Source: Gordionus sp. m RMFG-2023 (taxonomy: Eukaryota; Nematomorpha; Gordioida; Chordodea; Parachordodidae). Taken from it: DNA of 64,000 bases. The position numbers were made by a program, and so were the translations under genes. Where the stretch lies: assembly GCF_954871325.1 (NCBI RefSeq), contig NC_088778.1, forward strand, positions 27,203,120 through 27,267,119, written 5' to 3'. Shown here piece after piece: positions 23,690 through 36,199 of this stretch. Under the pieces are notes generated by a model. The model saw only the letters and a list, made by a program, of their open reading frames with translations. It was not told where the DNA came from and did not search any database. Every line of letters starts with the position of its first letter. Positions within the stretch are counted from its first letter, which is position 1.

Positions 23690-23823
23690 GAAGTACAACT
23701 TTTGAAAGTAGATTGAAAGGTTTGGATCTTTTGAATATTCATAGGCATTTGACAACAAGCAAGGATGAGATAATTGAAAAATTAGCTCACAACGAAGATT
23801 GGATTTTACATTGTAAATATATA
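23690..23823 (+). pseudogene. hAT-like transposase fragment (C-terminal end)
   Basis: The frame reads SRLKGLDLLNIHRHLTTSKD and then EIIEKLA. This resembles the extreme C-terminus of a family of domesticated-type hAT transposases (ZMYM1/DUF4371 kind), where a 'RL.LALLNIHR....DEII..FA' pattern is typical. No upstream part of the gene is present. It abuts a family A element. Confidence 0.5.
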
Positions 23824-24085
23824 ACATACAAAATACAATTATTCCTAAGCTTTTTGTGTATTAATTTATATTTATAACATTTAAATTTTTTATACTTTAT
23901 ATATAAATTTTAAAGCTCAAAAAATTCAAATTTTTATTTTGGGTCATTTAAGTGATTCTTTACATATAATTTTTTTATAATTTACATTTTTAAAATTGTG
24001 TATTAGAAATAGTTATTAGTCCTAATAAATTTATGCTTGATATTTTTAAAAAACAATAATATTTCTTGAAAAAAATTTATTATCC

Positions 24086-24118
24086 CCCCCCCAGACCCAA
24101 ATTCTTGCGTACGCGTAT
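24086..24118 (-). repeat. C-run with gcgtacgc box (minus orientation)
   Basis: A run of 9 C is followed by 'agacccaaattcttgcgtac'. This is the reverse-oriented form of the G-run/gcgtacgc boxes. The sequence before it (about 23980-24085) matches 880-1020. Confidence 0.5.
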
Positions 24119-24119
24119 G

Positions 24120-24896
24120 CTTACAACCTATCCTCTTCTTATCTCCTCAGATCAAAATTAAAGAAAAAGAGGAAATCAAAATCAGCAAATATCCAAATTA
24201 AAACTATTTCCTCCTTACCCCCATTCCAATTTTATTAATGTTGACCCAACAATTCACTATTGAACTCTCCTTCCATCGAGCAAATAATATTTCATTGGTC
24301 TTATCAAATCAATTATAATATTAGATCCCTTTTCTTTTGTTGGTGATATAACTTTAATTGTTTCTAAGAGATTCAAAATTTTTCTCATATAATCTTAAGT
24401 AATGTAAAAATCGAAAGTATTTTAGATGCTATTATAAAAGCTTACATAAGCATCAGGATAGGAGGTATGATATGATTATTACATTCTTTATATTTTTAAA
24501 ACAAAGCAAATGTCTTTCTTTCTTTCCCTCCCCTTTCCTTCCCTTTGTGTTTAGATTTATTGGTAATCTTCATTCGGCGATTAATAACGCTAATAAAATT
24601 TTAGGCCATTTTGAAGCTTGAACATAAATTTTTCTTAACCTACGACCTCTATACCGTTATAAATATCATTTCTTTTCCTAGTCAGTACTCATTAAAAAAA
24701 AATTAATATAATCTCTTTTAAAATCTTATTTAAAAAAAAATTAATATTCATAATTTAAAAATACATATATTTTTTTCACAGATATATTTTTTTATGGATA
24801 TTATTTTTTATTTTTATGATAAAAATAAAACCAAATAATTTTTAGTTTTTAATTAACTTAAAATGAAAATTTTATTTCATATCTTTATAAGTCAAT
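24120..24896. other. Non-coding, nothing recognised
   Basis: A pyrimidine-rich patch lies at 24510-24550. I saw no exon or repeat end. Confidence 0.35.
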
Positions 24897-25185
24897 AATC
24901 TAAGTTATATACAATGTTGACCAGATTTGGTGGAAGACATTTCCATATATTTTTTTAAAATATATTTGAAAATAAAATTATTTAACTCGCAAAAAAATTG
25001 TTATAAAATAAATATATTATATTCTTATCAATTTAAGAGAAATCTAAGTTATATCCAATGTTGACTAGATTTGATGGAAAACATTTCCATAATTTTAATT
25101 CATTTGAAAATAATATTATTTGAACTTGCAAAAAATTGTATAAACATAGTTATATATTCTTATTTTACGAGTTAAATAATTTTTT
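24897..25185 (+). repeat. Tandem duplication, unit 144 bp
   Basis: 'aatctaagttatatacaatg' at 24897 and 'aatctaagttatatccaatg' at 25041 begin two direct copies. Both continue with 'agatttg.tggaa.acatt' and end in '...tatattcttat'. The copies have diverged. Confidence 0.7.
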
Positions 25186-25309
25186 TACAAACTAATTAAA
25201 AAAAATATGGAAATGTTTTTGTTCCGATCTTAGTTATCGTAATATATTTATTGAGTGGTGTAAGGGAGACTAAATAAAAGTTCCAAGGGAAATTACATAA
25301 AAATGAAAC

Positions 25310-26160
25310 TTTGAATATTTGTATAAATCATAAGAAAAAAAATTATTACAATTAATTAATTCAACAACAATTCTTACGACTTTATTCAAAGGGGTTTCTG
25401 AAATTTACACCAAAAATGTAGGAAGTTAATTTTTAAGGGGGGTGATGGTATATTTGCTTATATTTATTTCAATTTTTTATATATAACCACTCTATAATTT
25501 GAATATTTGAACAGGAATTATGTTGTTAAATAATTAGCTTCTTTTTGAATATTGTGTTAATAAAGTTTTCCACTATTATAATTTAATATTTGATATATTT
25601 GAATATTTAAGTTGTTTGAATATATTATTATATCATGAACTTTGATTCACTTTTAATTTTTTTTTGAATATTAAAAAATATATATAATTTTATTTTACGC
25701 AACGATTATAAAATAAAACACTTTTTTGGGAATAATTTTTGGTGTAAATTTCAGAAATCCCTTTGAATAAAGTCGGAAGAATTGTTGTTAAATTAATTAA
25801 TTGTAATAGTTGTTTTCTTATTATTTATACATATTATTATTTAAACAAAAACTGTTTTATTTTATAATCGTTGCTGCATATTCAAAAAAAAATTAAAAGT
25901 GAATCAAAGTTCATGATATAATAATATATAACAACTTAAATATTCAAATATATCTAAATATTAAATTATAGTCGAAAACTCTATTAACACAATATTCAAA
26001 AAGAAATTAATTATTTAATAACATAATTCCTGTTTAAATATTCAAATTACAGAGTAGTTATTTAAATATAAAAAATTGAAATAAAAACAAGCAATATAAC
26101 AGTTTTGAATTAAATCTGCAAAACACTGTAAGTGCCTCTGAATAACCTTTAAAAATATAC
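25310..26160. repeat. Interleaved inverted repeats (order A-B-A'-B')
   Basis: Arm A (about 25320-25420, 'tttattcaaaggggtttctg') recurs inverted at about 25735-25845. Arm B (about 25480-25720, with 'tcatgaactttgattcac' and 'cgattataaaataaaac') recurs inverted at about 25846-26075. The two inverted pairs interlock rather than nest. The outer flank 'gatggtatattt' is also mirrored at about 26155. There is no open frame. Confidence 0.75.
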
Positions 26161-26875
26161 CATCCTGGAAAAAGTAAACATTTTTAAAAAAATTTAACCT
26201 CCCTTCCCTTAATTAAGTACACTCAATATAAAATTTTAAAATTCGTTTTATTGAACAAATACTTTGACAAACTTAATACATTCAAATAAATACCCCAATT
26301 CTGCCTGTTAAAATTTCAAAATTAATTATTATTTTTTTTCCTATAATTATTATGCTATTAAAACAAATTAATTAATATTCTATTTTTCTTAAGAGAGAGT
26401 TATTTCATATTATAATAAAGCATTTGCATTTTATAACTCTCTTCTCTCTCCACTTGTAGGAGCACCTAAATTGTATTATACTTGCATCCATATATAAGTA
26501 TATTTCACTTATAAGATTTTGCTTTTAAGCGCTTGTCTTTTTACCGGAATCCATAATTCTTATATTCAAGATTTTTTAAGTTATAGTTCTCACTGAGAAC
26601 CATAACTTCTCAGATACTGTTATTAATCCTTCAGAGCAAAATATATACCTATCATAAATCATCTAATTTAGAATTATAAAAAATATTATTATAAGCCTTT
26701 TTAATTTCCTATATGATAATTATTTTTATTTATTTCGTATGGTTAAAAATTAAAATTTTGATTTCCCTTATTTTCGATAAATTTTTAATTTTCCTGCCTT
26801 TTTTTTGTTGTTAGTGGATTCCCTATTTATTTTTTTTAGAAAATTTAAATTTCCGCTTCTTAAAATTTAGGTAAA

Positions 26876-27070
26876 TTGGGATATTTTTTTAACGGACTCA
26901 TTATTGCCCCAGAGGATGGGAGGGTGTCAAAGCTTTTAAAACGGCTCTGTATACCAGTTGCTTTTTACAACGCTAAACTAAACAATATATCATCATGTTT
27001 TTTGTTAAAATTTGCCTCCCAAAAAAAGCTTCAAAGATACAGCTCAGTTCCTATACCTACGATTTATTGA
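26876..27070 (+). pseudogene. Penelope-like retroelement fragment (tentative)
   Basis: The open frame contains GRVSKLLKRLCIPVAFYNAK followed by LNNI and a lysine-rich stretch. This resembles the segment after the reverse transcriptase of Penelope-like elements ('..ILKK.GI.VAF.....L...L..'), ahead of the Cys-rich endonuclease part. The frame stops before any GIY-YIG motif. It is only 64 codons, so the assignment is tentative. Confidence 0.35.
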
Positions 27071-27289
27071 TGGAAAGAGATAATGGATACATATGCGAAA
27101 AGCGGGGGAAAGTGCTCATAAAAGTAAATTCTCATAAATTCCATTATTTAAACGAGTAACTCTTCTTCCATTTAAAAAAAAAAAAATTATTTGTCCTTCA
27201 TTATCAAGAGATTATATTTAATAATAAAATTTAGGGATATTGGGTAAAAATTAGATTTCTAATCCATTCATTATATAACACTTACCTAG

Positions 27290-27440
27290 AACTGATTGCT
27301 TGATTCATTGATAGGTTCTTTTCAAGCGACGTTAAATATACAAGCGAATCAGCTGGTCAAAACAAAATGGTTTGCCATCAGCTGATTTGTATTGGTGCAC
27401 ACTTAAATCGTCAATTATGGGTAGTATTATATTATTATAA
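27290..27440 (+). mobile_element. Degenerate family F element
   Basis: The left 'cttacctagaactgattgc', the 'gcgaatcagctgg' and 'catcagctgatttg' inner arms and the right 'cacttaaatcgtcaattatg' parallel the better copy at 60979-61277. Confidence 0.45.
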
Positions 27441-27606
27441 GTCATTGATTTCATCCTGGGAGAGAGAAACTAAAAAGAAAACAAAAATAAAATTTTATAA
27501 TATAAATCAAGCATAATTTTTTTCTTCTGAATATTCTAAAACAGGTGTTATATGTTAACATTTTTAAAGGTCCCGTCCATTGAGAAAATATATAAAGAAT
27601 AATGTA

Positions 27607-27717
27607 TTACCCTGCTTTCACAGTTAGCGCGAGTTCGTGATGAAGTATTACAAAAATGAATGTATACAATTATTATATTTTGCCATGAATTCGCCGCTCA
27701 GTGTGAATGCAGGGTAA
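27607..27717 (+). mobile_element. Family D palindromic element, copy 3
   Basis: The ends TTACCCTGCTTTCAC and GTGAATGCAGGGTAA are near-perfect inverted repeats. The arms are 'agttagcgcgagttcgtg' and 'atgaattcgccgctcagt'. It is 111 bp and can fold into one hairpin. Confidence 0.75.
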
Positions 27718-27769
27718 AAAAAGGTAGTCCTTGCTTAAATGGCTAGATCTCGCGGTTGAATCAAGATTT

Positions 27770-27885
27770 TATTTAAAATAATATCGAAGATTTCGTCAAC
27801 AGATATTTAAACTTTTCTGTCATCTATGAGTAAAATCTTCAGGCTTGCGTAATATTTTTTGGCCAAAATTTTGGATTAGGGGCAC
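27770..27885 (+). mobile_element. Family C partial copy
   Basis: Only the central block ('cgaagatttcgtcaacagat', 'aaaatcttcaggcttgcgta') remains. The terminal arms are lost. Confidence 0.5.
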
Positions 27886-27889
27886 TAAG

Positions 27890-28600
27890 GTTCATCTAGA
27901 TAAGGGTACTAGGTTTTATTTTTATCCGGTGGTTCTGACTGAATTTCTAGAAGATCCTTAAATCCGACTTATAATAATTTTTCGAATCCGATCTGGAAAA
28001 ATATTTTTTAAGAAAAAATATTGGATAGAGGGGAAAAAAAGTTTCTTCAATTTTTTTTTTCCAAAAGAAAGCGATAAAAAAAATTGAAAAGCACCAAAGA
28101 TGAATTTTCCTGAAGATAATATTTAAAAAAAAATTGTGAAAAAAAAGCCGACCCAAATAAAAAAAAATGAAATCAAAATAAGGCTTGACTAGATCCATGC
28201 AGTGCTCTAATACTTACGCTATAAGTCTAACCCCCGCAAACGCCCATTTGGATGGGAGCTAGCTAAGAAAATTTAACATTTAGCGGGCAGGAGCCAAAAA
28301 AAAAAGTTAAAAACAGGAGGGGGGGTGAAGTAAATTAGAAATACTAGTTTATATTTATTTTAAAAAATTAATTTTTTTAACCAATAAAACAATTTTAAAA
28401 TGGGGTGGGGGTATTTATATTGCCCGAGGCACCTAATTTATCTTTAGGTGACGCATTAAAACCAACGTGCTTGGCCCACAATTTCATGGTTCCAGAAAAA
28501 ATCCTTATCTGGAATTTTGTTTCATCGTTCCCATCAATCAAATAAATATTAAAACTAAATTTGTTTACTTTTTTTTAAGCAGAATCCGGGAAAATTTTAA
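27890..28600. other. Non-coding stretch
   Basis: I saw no gene. The minus-strand open frame at 27947-28198 is low-complexity Phe/Lys translation of A/T runs. A slightly GC-richer patch at 28225-28330 has no frame that I can support. Confidence 0.35.
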
Positions 28601-28609
28601 AAAATAAAT

Positions 28610-28810
28610 ATATTATATATGTTAAGCGTCAATGTGTTTTTTCCTCTAAGGTGTTATTTTTTTTCAACTTTAAATCATTTTTTGGTCGCTTTCTTTTAAA
28701 TTTGAAAAATTAAAAATTTAATTATGGCGGGAACAAATTCCAACATGTTTAGAGCATCTTATGAGTTGTAGACAATTTTTCCCTCTTACTTTGAGTATTT
28801 TAAATATATA
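28610..28810 (+). repeat. Family H repeat, copy 1
   Basis: 'gcgtcaatgtgttttttcc', 'tttaaatcattttttgg' and 'gttgtagacaatttt' match 59955-60160 and 62425-62600, and, inverted, 62640-62835. Confidence 0.6.
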
Positions 28811-28819
28811 TTAAAAAAA

Positions 28820-31800
28820 TCTATGGAAAAATGGAAATTTAATTATATTAAGTTTAAATGTTCATGTAAATAATTGTCTGAAATTCATAGGGTAGATGTG
28901 TGTTGCTAAATTCAAATTTTTAAAATTTTTTTTAAAAGTGCCCAAATAAATGATTGTTTAAAAAAAAAATAACAAATTGCCGCTAATAATATATACTACA
29001 CTAAAAAAAAATTTGCCTAAATATTATATACTTTTCAAATTTTTTTAATGATTAATTATCCTAGGGAATTTTTGTATTCAAGAGTTATTTTTACAATTAA
29101 TATAAATAAAGAGAGAGAGAAAAAAAATAATGAAAAGAAAATACTTTTTTTATGTAATCAAAAAATATTATAATCTTTTGTTTTATATAATATTTATTGT
29201 CGCCTTCCCTGTATCAGAACTCTTCTTTATAGTCTTTTCCACCTTTGATTACATACAAAAATATAACATATTGAGATCAGATCAGATTAAGAGTTTATCA
29301 TAATTTTTCCCTCAATTAATTTTATCTTCTTAAACTCGATTAAAATTATTTATTTGTGTAAACCTTTATATATTTTAATTAAAATTTAATAACCTCCTCA
29401 ATCATAACATTTTTTTTCTTGTGTGCGCTATCGTTAATAATAATTGTAAGTGTAACATTTAATAATAATGGATGATTTATATATAAGACGAGGAAGATTA
29501 AAAATTAAAATATTACAGGTTGAAAATATATATATGTTTTATACTAGTCTTTATCTTGCATAATACAGCAATTATAATTACATGGATAATTTATTTTATA
29601 GTGTTATCAACATTTAATTCAATTTCATATTTTATTAATTAGATAAAAAAAATAATAAGTTTTATTTATATAATAAAAATAAAAATAAAAATTAAATTTA
29701 AAATTATAATTAAAAATATTTTTATTTTATCTTATATTTCAATAAAATATATTTATGATGAGTAAAAACATAAATTTTTGGGAAATTTTTGGACAAATAT
29801 TTTAGAACTTCATTATTAAAAGTAAGAATAATTCATTTATTATTTAAAAAAATTTGAAAGCATGTTTTGTTGAAACAATATTTTTTTTAAAAAATAAAGA
29901 GAAAAATACTATAATAATCGCATTGATATTTGTAAAATAAAAAATAAAAGTTTAAAATTGAGCCTAAATGCACTTTAAAACATTTACTATTTGCAACAAC
30001 AATCGTACATTAATTCTGGATTGAAGAATAAATTGTTATATTTTTATATATTACTAATATAATATACATACCTTTATATAGAAATTTTTTATTCTAAAAT
30101 AACTATATATTTTTTAAAACTCAATTAATCCAAATTGCTGATGGGGCTTAATGAAATTATATAAAATGCTTTATTATCTCATCTATTTACTTTAAAATAA
30201 AAAAATAGAAATATTGTTTGATTTTTTTATTTTTGAAAAAAAAGAAGAAATTTTTAAACGTCTCGTTTTTCGCTAAATTGCCGAATCCATTAAAATCCTA
30301 TTTAAATGATAATTATATTTATTGTTTGCTGAATTCATTTTAAAAGTAAAACATTACAAAAAAATTCTTTTTTTTGTTGTTAGAAAAAACTATTAAATAA
30401 TAATAGGTTTCCCAACTGGGGAAAGTTCTAAGGAATATTTTTTTTTAATTAGTGAAAACTATTTATTCCTATTATAATTCGAGTTTTGGAAACTAGACTA
30501 AAGAGAGTTATACTTCTGGTTTTAAATTTTCTTTTCCTTAAAAAAATGTGTTTCCGATTTCCGGTTTATACAAAGTTCAAGTTGTGGCTTAATTCTGTTC
30601 CAAAGTTTGATTCCCTTCCAAAGTTTCCCAGTTCTGGGTTCCGTTAAAATATATCGCACAAACATTTTGAAAAAATATAATTAGTTATGCTTTTGCAAGA
30701 ACCGGTTTCGGGCCCTCAGAATCTTGAAATAGGGGTTCCAGGTTATGGCTTCTACTTCTAGATTTGTTCCGCATTCATAAAAAATATTTTGGCAAAGCCT
30801 GGCATAATTACGTATTATTTATTATTATATGGTCCCAACTCCAATTTTGGTAGAGGCGCCTACACTATTTCTTAGTCTTAGATCAAGCCTAATCTGGGGC
30901 AATTGGAAGTAAAGAACCGAGGGACCAGTTAAGTCTTTGAGTTCCGTACATTACATTAAATAAAGAAAGAATTAATTTGCCTAAATGTTTCATTAAGACG
31001 ATAAAATTTATAGTTGACATAAGATATCTACTAAAATGTATAATGTTGTTGTTAAGATAATTGAATTCTCTTGATTTTATTCGGAATAAGGCTTGATCTT
31101 AGTGCTGTAAATTTTTTCAATAGAAAAAAAAACAAATTCATTTACGTTCGTGTCACACTTTTATTGATAAAATGATATTAGACTAGCATTTAAAATTTGC
31201 AAAGAAAAAAAGGAACAAGTGTTCAAATTCATGAATGCGTTATTGTTCATTCATATTTAAAAATATAGAAACAATAAAAAATAAGATAACTTATTTTTAA
31301 TAAGAATTATTTATCAAAAATTTTCAACCGATAAACAAAGGTCTTAAAATTCCTGAGCAGTCCGAATTTTGGCCTTGAATTACCTTTTTATCTTGATGCA
31401 AGATGGAATTAGAACTAGAGAACCCATGTTTCTACTCAAACAGGCCCCATCAGTCACAACCCGGGTTATCGAGTTGGATAGGCCTTTTCAAGACTTTTAG
31501 TCAGAATTTTATAATAATAATCAAAATATTTAAAATTCGATTTTTTTTAAATGAAAGACTTAAACTTGGTAATTTTTGCCATAAGGTGTTATAATATTGA
31601 TGATTACATATTTTTTCAGTAAATTTAAGAAGATCATTAGCTTTCGATACCATTGAACCCCATCGGTATTTAAATTTATTATCACAAGTATAATTAATAT
31701 GCATAAATATTAATATTTCGCTTTATTTATTAATAATGTATATAATAAAGGGAAAAAATGAGATGCAATTACATTGGCTATTAGGCAAAAAAAACTGGGA

Positions 31801-33030
31801 AAGCAAAAGAGATCACGAAGTCTGTCACTTTGTACCCCAATGGAAACGTAAGAAAAAAGTAGAAGAAAAACAAGCCGAAGAGAAAATCTAAAAGGAATAT
31901 CCAGTTCCCTTTTCACACCTCTTCCAAAAATAATATTTTCGCAACAAAAAATTTTTTTTAAATTATCTAATAACTTTTGAAGCAATAATTTTTAAAAAAT
32001 AGTAAAAATAAAAATCTAAATATATTTAAAAAAAAATTCCAAATAAAAATTATATAACGGATCTGGAAAAAATAAATATATGCACACTGTCATGTATTCT
32101 ACGGAAAACCGTATCGGGTAAATAATTTTAACATTTTTTTAGATCATATAAATATCTGAATTGGAAATCGATAAGGCCCGGCCCAAACTGCCCAATTTTC
32201 TGACTAGGTTATATGGCCAGACCCGTAAAATTTTTTTTATAAGAGTTTTCCGGTATAGTCTAGTTAGCATTATATTATTTTTTTAAAGGAAAAAAGTTAT
32301 AGATTTTTCTAATTTTATATAAGCTTTTTTTAAAAATAGATAATGAAATTCCGACTCGTATAAATATTTTTCACAAGTAGTCGAGTCGAACAGCACTGAA
32401 TGCGAAAATAACTCTTAACTTTATTTATAATTAGAATAATTCATATTTTTTAAAAACTGCTCGCTTTTCAATAATTACCTACCATTAAAATATCTACAAA
32501 AGTAGGCCAGACCCACCCTGAAAGGGCTTAAACCCAAGACCGGGCCTAAATGGTTCGAGTTGGGTTGGGCCCAATATATTTTATGAAAGGTTTGGGCAGA
32601 GTAGGGTAGGGCTTAAATTTTGAAATAGAAGTAAATAATCAAATTATTTGAAAAATTTTGCAAGAAACAAGGCGCTAATATTTTTCTTTATTTTGTTTGT
32701 AGAATGTCCACTGTAAAAATGTCAATATTATTATTTGGGCCCGATTTTTCGGAAAAAATTTTTATTCAGATCGAGCCAGCCTGTACAAATTTATAAAAAA
32801 ATTTAGAGCCGGACCGGGCTTAGAAAATCATGCCCAGTACAGATTATTACCTACTATAACCACAATCATTGAATGATTAACTAAATAATATTCATAGTTA
32901 ACGCACAATCGATGAATTTTACAACAATTAGATTTCTATTTTTTTGGTTCAGATTAAATCCCCCTCCCCATAACTAGTAATTTTTATTCTCCTTAGTATA
33001 GTATTGTAAGCTATTATTGCTTATTATTTA
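28820..33030. other. Long AT-rich stretch without genes
   Basis: 29000-30400 is almost pure A/T with nothing to report. 30400-30800 has degenerate GGTTCC-type repeat. 31403-31985 has overlapping open frames on both strands that I do not accept as genes. 32160-32830 has very degenerate GGCCC repeats. Confidence 0.4.
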
Positions 33031-33044
33031 TAGGGTAGAACTAG

Positions 33045-33170
33045 AGCCAATTTTTAAAAACGACTAACTCGAATTTATATCCAGAAAAAAATAATACGCA
33101 AGACTGAAGATTTTGGCGACACTAGGTAGAACTGAGGTAGATTTTTTGTTCGAATCCTGAATATTGTTCC
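33045..33170 (+). mobile_element. Family C partial copy joined to tRNA-like box
   Basis: 'gagccaatttttaaaaacga' and 'ctaactcgaa' are a family C left arm. It runs on into 'ggtagaactgaggtag' and 'ttgttcgaatcctg', a box B-like element. The right arm is missing. Confidence 0.4.
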
Positions 33171-33288
33171 ATACTAATAGTCTGGATTAACAATTTTCCG
33201 CAGAGTATATATGCTATTTTAAATAGTTATAATACTTCTTATTTTTTTAAGCATAACATAACATTATCCTTTTTTTTACATTACTAGC

Positions 33289-33475
33289 ATTTGTTAAACG
33301 GCTCAATTTTTAGAAACGGCTAACCCAATAATTTAGCCAAAAATATTGAGCAGGCCTCGATATTTGGTTAATAAATGTCCAAACCTTGCTGTTATCTGGC
33401 AAAATCTCCATGTTTTGCGTAATAATTTTGGGCTAAAATATTAGGTTAAACGTTTTAAAATATAACCAGATTTTT
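33289..33475 (+). mobile_element. Family C MITE, copy 6
   Basis: 'atttgttaaacggctcaatt', 'gaaacggctaacccaat' and 'gcaggcctcgatatttgg' match family C. The right arm near 33450-33475 is decayed. Confidence 0.6.
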
Positions 33476-33929
33476 AGAATTTCAAAATTCGTTTCGCCCC
33501 CTAAGTAAATGTTTTGAAATTGAAAAATTCCTAAATCCCAATGGATTTATTGCTTACTCTAATTTATTTTTTTTGAAATCTAAAAAAATCACTTTCTATT
33601 TGGACATATATTTAGAATTCGAAAGAAAAAAGAGTTGAGACAGGACACAGTTTTATAAATTTTATTTGTACTACACACAAATTGAGCGTTTATGTTTTAC
33701 CGTAATTTTTTAATAAAAAAAAACGTAACGCATCCCTTGTTTATATTGAGGTTGCCTTTTTATCGTCGATTCAAAATTTTAAATAAGCTTTTTTTAAAAA
33801 AAAAAATTTGAAAATTATATTATCGTCTGCCTTCTTATTTTTTTTTAATTTTCTAAATATTCATTTTTAGGATATAAGTAAGTTATTTATATTATACATT
33901 TTATATGATATTACAAAGCGAAGAATAAA

Positions 33930-34085
33930 GGGAGTAATGAAAAAGCAAACTTTTTTAAATGGTTGCTAACGCCAAACGGTAATTTTACCAATTTGCACCG
34001 AGGCCCTTTGAAATGCATTATTTGAGCTTGCACCGCAACATTTGAAACGCTCAATTTGTGCGCACTATAAGCGCATATTTGTAAA
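33930..34085 (-). repeat. Family I repeat, copy 1
   Basis: Read on the minus strand, the block 'attggtaaaattaccgtttg' followed by 'gcgttagcaaccat' matches 42040-42190 on the plus strand ('tttggtaaaattacagtttg', 'gcgttagaaaccat'). Both happen to be open in one frame (LVKLPFGVSNHL against LVKLQFGVRNHL), so this may be old coding sequence of an element. Confidence 0.5.
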
Positions 34086-34483
34086 TTAAATCGTAGATAC
34101 ATTTTTGTTAATTAGGTAAAATGTATTAACCCCCTTAATGATGATAATCTATTAAAAGATATTGAACCTTTCCAAGAAATCTATAAAAATCCTTCGATAA
34201 TTAATAAAGTTTGATAATGTCATTAATTATTATATTTTTTTTAAAAAAATGCTATAATAAAAAAAACGTATGATTTGATTTATAAAAGTCGCAAAATTAT
34301 AATACAATCATAAAATTTCATTTTTTTAAATTTCTGTATTACATTTGCAAGGGAGGTAATAGGTTGTTGGCCCGACCAATTTGTCTTTTAATGAAAAAAA
34401 ATAAAATAAATATTAGAATTGCAATTCTGCAAAGGGGATATTTTTTTGTAACAAAACGAAGATGATAGGCTGTCTCATGGTTC

Positions 34484-34525
34484 TAGTGTTCTTAAACGGC
34501 CCGATTTTAAAAAAGCGATTTGTTA
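34484..34525 (+). mobile_element. Family C solo end
   Basis: Only 'tagtgttcttaaacggcccg' and a short remainder of family C are present. Confidence 0.4.
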
Positions 34526-34529
34526 AGTG

Positions 34530-35690
34530 GAAGTGTCCAAACTTTGAAGTCAGTTGTTTACACTTCGAAATGTCAAATGCACGTTAATGTCAATTAATTG
34601 CCTTGAAACCAGAAAATGTCATTAGAGCTGATTTATAAATATGGGCACCTTTAAATAATAATTGCTAATCTAGTATATATATATACTTAATTTGTCTAAG
34701 CAGACCGAACCCAAGTTTATTCAAATTCATGCCAACTTCAATGAATAACAAATTTATAGTACTATAAGCATGTATAGTGATCTATTAATTAAATTGTTTG
34801 ATTTAATCTATTAATTAAAATACCCTTCTTGAATCTTTTTCAATGATTAAGAGATGTCGTAACTGATTCGTTTTGTCAGAATATATGCCATTTGAAGAAG
34901 GTTCTATTAAGATTTGATTTTTTAGATATCAAATAAAGGGCTTGACTTGATAAAATAGATTTTATAAATGCATAATTAAAGTAAATAACGTGCTCGGCTT
35001 CATTTACTCCTAATTTGCAGAATAAATAATTGAACTATGCTAGCGTTTCATCAATCATTTAAAAAATAAAAACGAAAATTTAAGATGAATACATAATGGA
35101 CGGTAGGTAATTAGTGTTTTAAATCAAATATTCGCACAAGTTTTCTCTATTTATCTTTTTATATTATTCCTTTTTTTCCCCTCTTTTATAAGAATTATAT
35201 TTTGATTAATAGGTTATCTTCTAAATTACCTTATCTAGTTTACAGTATTTAATGTATCTAAGTAATAGCTTTTATATTCGCTCTAGATCAAGATTTGACA
35301 ATCTGAATCAGAAGGAATTCGACATAATTTTAATAATTTTGATTATATATGTCGTATATGGATAAGGAAACCATTGTGAATCTAAATCTCTCTATTTTCA
35401 CTGAGAGCTATTTTTAAATTTTAAAAAATTTGATTTGACAGGAAATATATTACTGTGTGTATAAAGAATCTATACAATATTGAAATATAATCGTTAAAAA
35501 TAACAAAAAAAATAGAGAATAAAAGAAAAGAAGTAAAATAGATCGCAAAAAGTTAGATATAAAATAAGTAACAAAATTAAAAATAACCAAAAATTAAGAA
35601 AAATAATATTTAAGAATTAATATATCGACAACAAAAAAAATTTCTCATTATTTCAAAATAATATATTTAAAAAAATAACATTATCCATTT
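34530..35690. other. Non-coding, nothing recognised
   Basis: AT-rich sequence with no defensible frame, repeat end or RNA. Confidence 0.35.
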
Positions 35691-35699
35691 TTTTGTATT

Positions 35700-36190
35700 T
35701 CCTTTCCTCGTACCTTTCCGTTTTTGATCATACCATCTCTTTATTTTTATTGACACTATCCCTTTTTTGATCTGACCTTTTCCTTTTATGATTGGCACTT
35801 TTCCTTTTTTTATTGACACTTTTCCTTCTTTGATCCGACTTTTTTCCTTTTATGATTAGCACTTTTCCTTTTTTGATCGGACCTTTTCCTTTTTTTTGAA
35901 AAGTTTCTATCTGCTGAATCTTATCAGTAATATAAGACTTGGAATTTGATTTTTAAATTGCTTAAAATTTTTTAAAAGAGGGTATATCATTATAAATTAT
36001 TTTTCTGGCATCCCCTCCCTTTATACTCTAGCATCTTTGACATTTTCCCTCTTTTGATCTGACCTTATCCTAAGTCGTTGGTACCTTTTCTCTTTTTAAC
36101 GAACCTTTAATATATTTGCAGACCTCTTCTTTTTTGATCTGACTGCACTTTTTCTTTTTTGATTGAGTCTTTCTTCTTTTTTTTGGATGT
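35700..36190 (+). repeat. Degenerate pyrimidine-rich minisatellite
   Basis: A loose unit of about 16-20 bp ('ttttccttttttgatc', 'tgacc') recurs many times, with variants 'tgatccgac', 'tgattggcac' and 'ttattgacac'. The strand is strongly T/C-rich and interrupted around 35900-36030. Confidence 0.7.
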
Positions 36191-36199
36191 GAAACCCTG

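Noticed and set aside
31403-31985. Three overlapping frames on both strands
   Set aside because: They overlap in different frames and have no motif. One minus-strand frame is Leu/Phe-rich by composition. The plus strand has a Lys/Arg-rich stretch (KKLGKQKRSRS) but no gene structure.
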